64,000 nucleotides of DNA, from positions 1,728,448 through 1,792,447 of the forward strand of contig BEDY01000005.1 of NCBI GenBank assembly GCA_002335605.1. The letters run 5' to 3'. Within the stretch, counting starts at the first letter, position 1; every line of letters starts with the position of its first letter. This DNA is from Prillingera fragicola (Eukaryota > Basidiomycota > Tremellomycetes > Trichosporonales > Trichosporonaceae). This document shows positions 54,286 through 64,000 of the stretch, piece by piece. A model generated the notes under the pieces. The model was not told the origin of the DNA. It worked only from the letters and a program-made list of their open reading frames with translations, and searched no databases. Position numbers and translations under genes: made by a program.

Positions 54286-55345
54286 CTTGACTAGCTTCGG
54301 GGTTACTGGCTCACCTGCCTCTGCTACTCCCTGCTTTTGTATCTTGTGAATCTTTCTCGTCACGAGCATGTCGCGTCTAGGTGTCGGAAAACAACATGCG
54401 GGGTGTAGCGGGGCAGTCGCACCGGGTATCACCTTTCCTCCGCAAACGCCCCGCCCGCCGGGATGCCGTCGCCCAGCTGTCCCACATGTCCCCCACATGA
54501 CAAGGTTTCGGCTTCCGATCGCCGTCCATCAGGGGCTCCGAACGATGCTGTGCTGAGCTGTCTACTGCGTCCGCGTCGATCGGACGAAGAGAATAACATG
54601 CTGGTGCGGGTGTGCAACGGATTGCAATATCTACCGAATATCCACCGAGCATGCGGTATCAATTTGTTCTGTTCTACAGGGGTATCGCGCATGACCCGGT
54701 GACGCGCATCTTGTTCACTTTATGCTTGCTGCTCTTGTGATTACCGGTTAACCCTTGGCAGACGGAACACAGGCTATTCTCGCTGTCAGCAAGCTTGAAC
54801 AGGCTGTTGGTGGATATCAACTGTTTCCACGGCGCATTTTCGCACAATAGGTAGCCAGCGCATAGTCTTTTCGTGCCCTTGACCTATGGCCCCTCTGAGC
54901 TGCGAGCGCCGCCTTATCCCGGCTCCCCCGCATTCGGCAGCGAACATGTTCCGATCTCCCGACCCGACGCAGAAGAAGAATACAGATGATGGCGCGGCTA
55001 CAGAAGGGCGATCAGGTACAACATGCTCCAGGACGATCACATGGCCATTCTCTCCCCATGTCAGTGCTACTGACATCTGCTTTTCTACTTCTCTCACAAA
55101 GTGATCACTCGAAGAACAACCTCGGCTGCCTGCAGAGCTAGCCATGACAGGCTAGCTCACCTGACCACATGGTCTCTGAGCAAAATTCCCGTTTCGCAGT
55201 TGCGATTCCCGTTCGCTATCAATTGATTGTGCAAGTGCTACACCGGCAACCACGCCGAAAGCGGGGCATAAGCGAAGCACCATGTGCAGCGACTCTACAT
55301 ATACTAAAGCTCGCTCACTACCCTACACCCATCCACCACACCATC
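54286..55345. promoter_or_regulatory. Divergent promoter region of the permease and beta-galactosidase genes
   Basis: 1.06 kb between the two start codons, probably the shared control region of the lactose-type pair. No Gal4-like CGG-N11-CCG site and no repeated box was recognised by eye. Confidence 0.4.
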
Positions 55346-58284
<2,939 letters not shown>

Positions 58285-58847
58285 TGATTTAGTGAATGCA
58301 GCTTGAAGTCAAAGGCGTTGATGGTTGGGAGTGTGAACTGACTGCCGCCGTGAATGTCATCTCTTGCACACTGATCCAGCCGCGCCGCTTTGACAGTCAG
58401 GAGCACATATCGTCAACAGCTCGAAGTTGTAGAGTAGGCCAGGAGAAATTATCAAGGCAAGCTGCGAACTGGGGAGTGTACCTGGCCATGATTTCCGGTC
58501 ATGTCTGGATAACCGAGCCCACACCTGCGCGTTCTTTCATATCCCGCCCTCACAGATGCATGCAGGCCACGAAAACATGCACACAAGCACGAGTGAGTGT
58601 GAGAGCAGACGAAGGACACGTATTAGACTGAACACGGAATAACTGGCCATTTAATATTTGTCATGCAACGGGCATCGGCCATATCCGTCAAGTGGGACCA
58701 GTGGGAGATGACCGTCGGCCGGCTAACTAATTAAGCAGAAGATCAACGAGAACGTCATATCCTAGTCCCACAGCAATCTCGTTCTCGTCCTCACAACGTT
58801 CTACTCACTCACCTCATCTTCCTCCTAACACCAGCCAAGCATCAACC
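58285..58847. other. Intergenic, no gene seen
   Basis: 563 bp between two same-strand genes; the last 80 bases are a CT-rich leader. Nothing else supported. Confidence 0.5.
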
Positions 58848-60151
58848 ATGGCAGCCCCAACCACCTCCAACGTCATTGTCCTGGCCAACCCACCCACCGG
58901 CCCCATCGAGTCCAACACCTTTGCGCTCGAGTCCCAGCCCCTGTCACCCCTCAAAGACGGTCAGCTTCTCATCCAGATCGAGTACTTTTCCAACGACCCC
59001 GCCCAACGTGGCTGGATCCAAAAGGATGCCGACGCGGCGCGCGCCTACCTGCCACCTGTGCGCCAAGGCGAGGTCGTGCGTGCGACTGGCATTGCAAAGG
59101 TCGTTGAGAGCAAGAGCGCCAAGTGGAAAGCTGGGGACCGCGTCATGGGCCGATTCGGCTGGTACGACTATGGAGTGATTGACGAGTCGGCCATCATGTC
59201 CCCCGCCATGTACGTTGTGAGATACGGCTCGAGCTGACGCCAGTGACCTGCCTGGTCTCCCCTCTGCCAGCATTAGCGTGCTCGGCATGGTCGCCGTGAC
59301 CGCCTACCAGGGCATCTTTGAGGTTCTGAAGGTCGAAAAGGGCCAGACTGTCGTGATCAGTGGTGCTGGCGGGTGAGTCACATTTACGTGAGGTGCGAGA
59401 AGCGACGTCGCCCCGCTGGCGCGCACATCGGTGGGATGGTGAATGATGCCGACGGTGATGTCGATGACCACGCCGATGACCGAGACCACGGAGCCACGGA
59501 GCCGTCCTCGCGGCCCCACACCTACCCCGCACAGGGACCCTGCTGACTCCGCAGTGCTGTCGGCTCCATTGCCGTTCAGCTCGCCAAGCATGTCGTGGGT
59601 GCTCGTGTCATCGGTATTGCTGGTGGTGCCGAAAAATGCGACTGGGTGGTCAAGCACCTGGGTGCCGATGCCTGTGTCGACTACAAGGGCGGTGACCTGG
59701 CTGGCGACCTGCAGAAAGCGCTTGGTGAGGGTAAGTTTGCCGACCGCTACTTTGACAATGTCGGCGGTGTCGTGCTCAACACCATGTTCCGCCTCGTCGC
59801 GCGTCACGGCAAGATTGGCGTGTGTGGCATGATCAGTGGCTACATGGGAGCCAAGGCCGACTACGGCAACTTGAGCCAGATTATTTCCAACCGCATCACG
59901 ATCGAGGGTGAGTAGCAAGCCGGCAGCGCGAAGCGGTGCTGACGTGTGCTTTAGGCTTCCTTGTGCTCGACATGGTCCCCAAGTGGGCGGACGCGGTCAA
60001 GGACCTTGCCAAGTGGGCGTCCGAGGGCAAGATTAAGACTGAGGATGCTTCTCAGATTGTCGAGGCGCCGCTCAAGGAGGTGCCCGATGTGTGGCAGCGG
60101 TTGTTCCGTGGAGAGAACCGCGGCAAGCTTATTACCAAGCTTGTGCAGTAG
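58848..60151 (+). CDS. NADP-dependent MDR oxidoreductase (leukotriene B4 dehydrogenase / CurA-like)
   Basis: Zinc-independent medium-chain reductase that typically reduces alpha,beta-unsaturated carbonyls. Exons 58848-59209, 59271-59372, 59555-59907 and 59955-60151; introns 61, 182 and 47 nt; 337 aa. It has the family N-terminus (VIVLANPPTGPIESNTFALE), SNDPAQRGWI, GDRVMGRFGWYDYGV, SVLGMVAVTAYQGIFEVLKV, the dinucleotide-binding VVISGAGGAVGSIAVQLAKH, YFDNVGGVVLN and GVCGMISGY, and the C-terminal LVLDMVPKW. No zinc-ligand Cys/His set is present. Detoxification of reactive enones is the usual role; the true substrate is not shown. Confidence 0.9.
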
Positions 60152-60992
60152 ATGCAACGCAGCGACTAGAATGCAGTACTATACAGCGAAGAGATGCAGC
60201 CAAGTGTCGATCCGGTCGATCCGGGCCGAGGGTTCACTGCGACGTGTTTAGGGCGCGCTCGCTCGGCACACACGCTCGGGTCGCGCGTTACGCCCCCGTG
60301 TCCCGCCTGCCCTCAATGCCGCCCCGCGCCGCGCGCTAGCTAGTCTGTGAATGGCAATGGAATGACCTCAGCATACATACACTTTTACTGAACAGACTTT
60401 TGCATCTTTGCATGCTGTGCATCCGTCGTTGCTGTCGATTCGCTGCCAAGGACAAGCAGAGACATGTATGCTCTGCTGCGGCTGCACTGGGCGTGGGTGG
60501 GAAAGAGGAGATGCCCCCAGAATAGGGTTTAATTGCTTCCGTTTCAGGGTCTGCCAAGATGCCAAGCCTTTGGATGCAAGGATCAACGCGCACAGCAAAA
60601 AACACCGAGCCCTCCCCCCACTACAGCCACCGACGCCACCCCACCACCCGCGACCTGCCTCTGTCACCCAACGCGTCTCTCCCACCCACCCAGCCTGCCA
60701 GTCGTGGTGCCATGCCGTACAGCCGCAAAGGCCCACCCGTGCTCCCCGCCCTTGCGCACCACCTACCCATTGCACAACAAAGACCACTCCTCACAATCTC
60801 TCATCTCTCTCTCAATCTCTCTCATCTCTCTCCCCCTCCCCCTCCTTCGTCAACGACTACTTACTCTAGGTTCCTCTCTCGAACCCCATTTCCTTCTTCT
60901 TCGAGACGACTAGCTTTTCCCACCGTTACACAAACACCCCAAAGAACAACTCTCTAATCGACACTCTTTCAACTCTACCTTATCAATCGACC
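60152..60992. other. Intergenic with long CT-rich leader
   Basis: Contains a GC-rich stretch at 60220-60345 and, from about 60790 to 60990, a pyrimidine-rich run (CTCTCTCATCTCTCT) that is probably the 5' UTR and core promoter of the chitin deacetylase gene. Long CT tracts are common before strongly expressed fungal genes. Confidence 0.5.
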
Positions 60993-62306
60993 ATGCTTGC
61001 GTCGCTTTTCCTTCTCGCGCTCCCCCTGGTCAGCGCCGCGCCTGCGCCGGCTTGGGCCAACACTGACCCCGCCATCGGTGCTCTTTTCAAGCGTCAGGCC
61101 CCCGCTCCCAGCGCCTCGGACCCTAGTACGTGCCCTATCCAGTGGTGAAAAAGCCAGAACGGTACTGACAAAGATAGACTTTGCGAGCCACTACCCTCCC
61201 ATGGGTGCTGTCCCCCCCGTTGCCGGTCTCCCCCAGGCATGGCTCGACAAGCTCAAGTCGGTCGAGATCGCCAACGTCCCTGTCTCCAAGCCCGTTGCGG
61301 GTGTCGAGGCCAACCAGGTCGAGTACCCTGCTGGCACGGACCTCGCCAGCCCGGGCGTCTGTGCTTACACCACTGGATGCATTCGCTCGGATGACATTGT
61401 GTCGGGTCCCGATGGAACCTTTATGGTGAGGACCACATGAGTCAACTGCGCGCCACCGCTGACAACACATAGATCACCTTTGACGACGGCCCCGGCGCTG
61501 GCACCAGTATGCTTGTTGATTTCCTCGACCAGAACCAGCTGTCGTCGCACGCCACCCACTTTATGATTGGTGGTTCCATTGTCAACAACGTTACCGGCTT
61601 CAACCTCGTCTTTGACAAGAATGGACACATTGCCTCGCACACTTGGTCGCACGGCCGCATGACCACTCTCACCAACGAGGAGATTGTCGGCGAGCTCGGC
61701 TGGACCATGCAGGTCATTTCGGACTTGACCGGCGGCCGTATCACTGGCTTCTGGCGCCCCCCCTACGGCGACCTCGACGAGCGTGTTCGTGACGTTGCCA
61801 AAAAGGTCTTTGGCCTCGAGTGTGTCGTCTGGAACGCCGACACCAACGACTGGCGTATCGCTGCCGAGGGCAAGGCTCCCGTTCAGGCCGTCTTTGACAA
61901 GTGGGCCGCCGGCCCCAAGTCGCCCGGTCTGAACTCGCTCATGCACGAGATCCACATCCCCACGGTCGAGGTCTTCATCGAGAAGTACCCCGTTCTCGTC
62001 AACGGTGGCTGGAAGATTCAGAGTGTCAGCGAGGCCCTCGGCAAGAACATGTACATCAACGCCGCCGACAACAAGTCGCCCGTCACCGCCATGAGCATCA
62101 ATGACCTCTCGGGCGGCGTCAGCTCCGGCAACTCGTCCTCTTCCAGCGGTGACGGTGTGAGTGCTGGCGCCGGTACTGGTTCCGGCTCGTCGACCGGCAG
62201 CGCGGGCGCCTCGAGCACTACCGCCGCCAAGCCCGGCAACTCGGCCACCCGCACCACCGTCTCAGGCGTCCTTATCGCTGCCGTGCTCTTCGCTGTCGCC
62301 TTCTAA
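60993..62306 (+). CDS. Chitin deacetylase (CE4 polysaccharide deacetylase), GPI-anchored
   Basis: Converts cell-wall chitin to chitosan. Exons 60993-61125, 61178-61425 and 61473-62306; introns 52 and 47 nt; 404 aa. Signal peptide MLASLFLLALPLVSA, Kex2-like KR near residue 35. CE4 motifs: 1 ITFDDGPG (Asp131 base, Asp132 metal), 2 HTWSH (His183, His187 metal), 3 GFWRPPYGDLDERVR, 4 WNADTNDWR, 5 SLMHEIH (catalytic His). A Ser/Gly/Thr-rich linker from about 350 leads to a hydrophobic GPI-type tail (VSGVLIAAVLFAVAF). Layout and length match the Cryptococcus Cda proteins. It would act at the wall or plasma membrane. Confidence 0.95.
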
Positions 62307-62987
62307 GCGACCGGCTGCTTAGCCACTCTTCCGCATCAACCCTTTTGTCTGCTTTCGAGCAGCCGCTTTTCCTTGCATGGACACATTCTTTTAGTATATG
62401 CACCATTTGTGTGTATGCTCCTTGCTCAGCTGGATCGGATGACTGGACTGACTAGCGTTCACCCCACTAAAGGATTGCCAGCTCGGCTTTAGTGCTAACG
62501 GGTACCGGCCCACCGCAGCTCTCTTCGCAACGGCGTCGATCAGCAGCGTAGCCGGTCGCCCGATGTCGTGCGCCTCCCGGGCTCGGTTTCTGTGAGGGCG
62601 TACAGGCAACGTGCAGTGTCGGTCATCAAATAGGCCGTGCGACGTAGTCGTTGACTGTAACCATGCCGCTGCCATCAAACGGCCCGATGCACGGCTCAAA
62701 GCGGCGCAGCACCCCATAAGACAGGACCTCGCTGCGGCGACTACGGGTCGGTCCCCAGGGTGTTGCGGGCAGGCGAGAGAATCGATGGCTGACACAGCCC
62801 GAAGGAGTCACTTCCACGCAACTCTTGACGTCCGTGTCTCACGACACAGCAGTTACAAGTTGCATTTGATTGAGCGTTGCGGAAAATGCCCGAAACTTAA
62901 AGGCGCCATAGTCAATGTTATTGTTTGCATTTTTATGGTAAAAGATGTGTGCATAAAGTTTGAAAGAATTGTTTAATGGTCCTGGGG
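62307..62987. other. Intergenic, no gene seen
   Basis: 3' flank of the deacetylase. No coding frame or RNA gene supported; base composition becomes AT-rich at about 62890-62975, just before the GC-rich repeat region. Confidence 0.5.
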
Positions 62988-63190
62988 CGCTCGGGCCCTC
63001 GCCCGGGGGGGCGGGCGAGCCCTCGCCCGGCCCCTCGCCCGCCCCTCCGCCCCTCGCCCGCCCACCGTAGCGAATTCCCGGACCCTTTTCCAAATCCTCC
63101 GCCAGGCACAATCCCCTCGCCCGGGGGTGAGCCCCTCGCCCGGCCTCCAACCTCGCCCGGGGTCCCGCACCTCGCCCGACCCCCCCCCCC
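62988..63190. repeat. CTCGCCCG-rich low-complexity tract
   Basis: About ten copies of CTCGCCCG (mostly CCCTCGCCCGG), partly direct and partly inverted (CCGGGGGGGCGGGCGAG), in 200 bp of extremely GC-rich DNA, ending in a C10 run at about 63181. Strong hairpin or G-quadruplex potential. It lies directly before the tandem array. Confidence 0.65.
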
Positions 63191-63232
63191 TTCTCTCTCG
63201 CTCCGATGATGTCTCGCCTTGTCTTATCTCAC

Positions 63233-63905
63233 CTGTCGGGCGCGCCCGTTGGGACAATTGTTTCTTGCCGAGCCCAACCGCGCGCTGGTCTCTCTTCTGT
63301 TAATATACCATGAACCATGATCCTCCGGGGCGTTTCGACACCTTCTCTATTCTGGCTTGACCGGCGCGCCCGTTGGGGGGGTTTTGCTGTCGAGTTACCG
63401 CCGCACTATCTGAAGTGTGAGGGACCATCCTCTGGTTTCCAGAACACCTTCCCTCGTCCCTCAATACTCGCTTGACCGGCGCGCCCTTTGGGGGGGTTTT
63501 GCTGTCAAGTTACTGCGACACTGCCCGAACTCTGAGGGAGCATCCTCCGGTTTCCAGAACGCCTTCCCTCATCCCTCATTCCTCATACTGGCTTGACCGG
63601 CGGGCCCGTTGGGGGGTTTTTCCTGTGCTCACTGCCAACAGAAGACGACACACGGCATCATTCTACGGTTCTTCCCACAGCTACTCCAGTTCTGGCTTGA
63701 CGGGCGCGCCCTTTGGCTGGGATTCACAGTTGACAGACTACGAGAGGTATGTTACATCGTCCCCCAGTTTCCGCAACAGCGTCCCTTATACTGGCTTGAC
63801 GGCCGTGGCCGATAGGGGGCGTTTGATTGTCGGCAGACTACGACTGTCCGACGTGTGCGACATCATTGTCTGGGTGTCTCCAACATCTTCCGCTCCACTG
63901 GGCGG
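63233..63905. repeat. Degenerate tandem array, unit ~100-120 bp
   Basis: Six diverged units starting near 63233, 63356, 63471, 63592, 63696 and 63795. Each begins with variants of CTTGACCGGCGCGCCCGTTG plus a G run and ends in a TACTGG or TCTGG-like tail after a pyrimidine-rich CCTTCCCTC segment. The first two complete units are most alike; divergence grows to the right. The core contains the AscI palindrome GGCGCGCC. The array could be subtelomeric or centromeric satellite, or the edge of a larger repeat; it meets the window end. Confidence 0.7.
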
Positions 63906-63974
63906 AGGCTTGTCCCGAACGAACAAACAGTACGTTGTTCAAACAACGGGCGCGCCTGCAGACTGACCACAACG

Positions 63975-64000
63975 ACGCCAAACGCTCACGCCAAACGCTC
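63975..64000 (+). repeat. Exact 13-bp direct duplication at the window end
   Basis: ACGCCAAACGCTC at 63975-63987 is repeated without gap at 63988-64000. It may be the start of another tandem array beyond the window. Confidence 0.5.

Noticed and set aside
63301..63320. Telomeric repeats at the right end
   Set aside because: The G runs (TTGGGGGG) recur only once per ~110-bp unit and are not head-to-tail short repeats, so this is not a telomere.
63472..63966. 164-codon open frame across the tandem array with repeated LTGAPFG
   Set aside because: The frame is open because the repeat unit lacks stops in that phase; the repeats vary in length and shift frame, and no start context or homology is visible.

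Overview
The window is nuclear DNA of a basidiomycete fungus, most likely a yeast-like tremellomycete of the Trichosporonales (Trichosporon, Cutaneotrichosporon, Apiotrichum or Vanrija type). The evidence is multi-exon genes with very short GT-AG introns (mostly 33-55 nt, CTGAC or CTAAC branch site a few bases before the acceptor), GC-rich coding DNA, an intron-containing nuclear tRNA-Ala, and gene content typical of these assimilative yeasts. The genus is inference; nothing in the window fixes it.

Layout. 0-6 kb: a 3'-incomplete phosphate/glycerophosphodiester-type MFS permease, then a head-to-head pair, maleylacetate reductase (-) and hydroxyquinol/catechol 1,2-dioxygenase (+), the two lower steps of the hydroxyquinol branch of aromatic catabolism. 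They share a 530-bp promoter holding a cluster of CCGGAG boxes. 6.5-11.2 kb: coiled-coil protein genes of unknown role, with a small inverted-repeat element and an orphan coiled-coil exon between them. 11.5-25.3 kb: a same-strand expansion of one unrecognised family. Four copies look intact (five exons, phases 2-2-2-1, exon 3 always 132 nt) and five are remnants. All but the shortest N-terminal scrap carry, or decay from, a C-terminal His/Cys motif W-A-H-x2-C-x3-H-x2-C-x-C. A GST, a small Arg-rich protein and a disordered protein are interleaved. 26-35.5 kb: small or disordered hypothetical proteins, a long gene-poor stretch, an alpha/beta-hydrolase with an unresolved 5' end, and a 612-aa protein of unknown function. 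35.7 kb: tRNA-Ala(AGC). 36.5-46.3 kb: an AA11-like lytic polysaccharide monooxygenase with a mucin-like tail, a hemerythrin-domain protein, a membrane-anchored SGNH hydrolase and a GH13 alpha-glucosidase. 48-62.3 kb: an OPT oligopeptide transporter, a GPI-type eight-cysteine surface protein, a sugar permease divergent from a GH2 beta-galactosidase (LAC12/LAC4-like arrangement), a zinc-independent MDR reductase and a GPI-anchored chitin deacetylase. 63-64 kb: CTCGCCCG-rich DNA and a degenerate ~100-120 bp tandem array that reaches the window edge.

How the genes fit together. The reductase/dioxygenase pair would convert hydroxyquinol to maleylacetate and then 3-oxoadipate. The permease/beta-galactosidase pair would import and split beta-galactosides, and the GH13 enzyme would handle alpha-glucosides. 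The monooxygenase and the deacetylase act on chitin-like polymers at the cell surface or outside it. Every exon boundary was read by eye from splice signals and checked for frame; none has transcript support here. All functions come from recognising family motifs, not from a database search.
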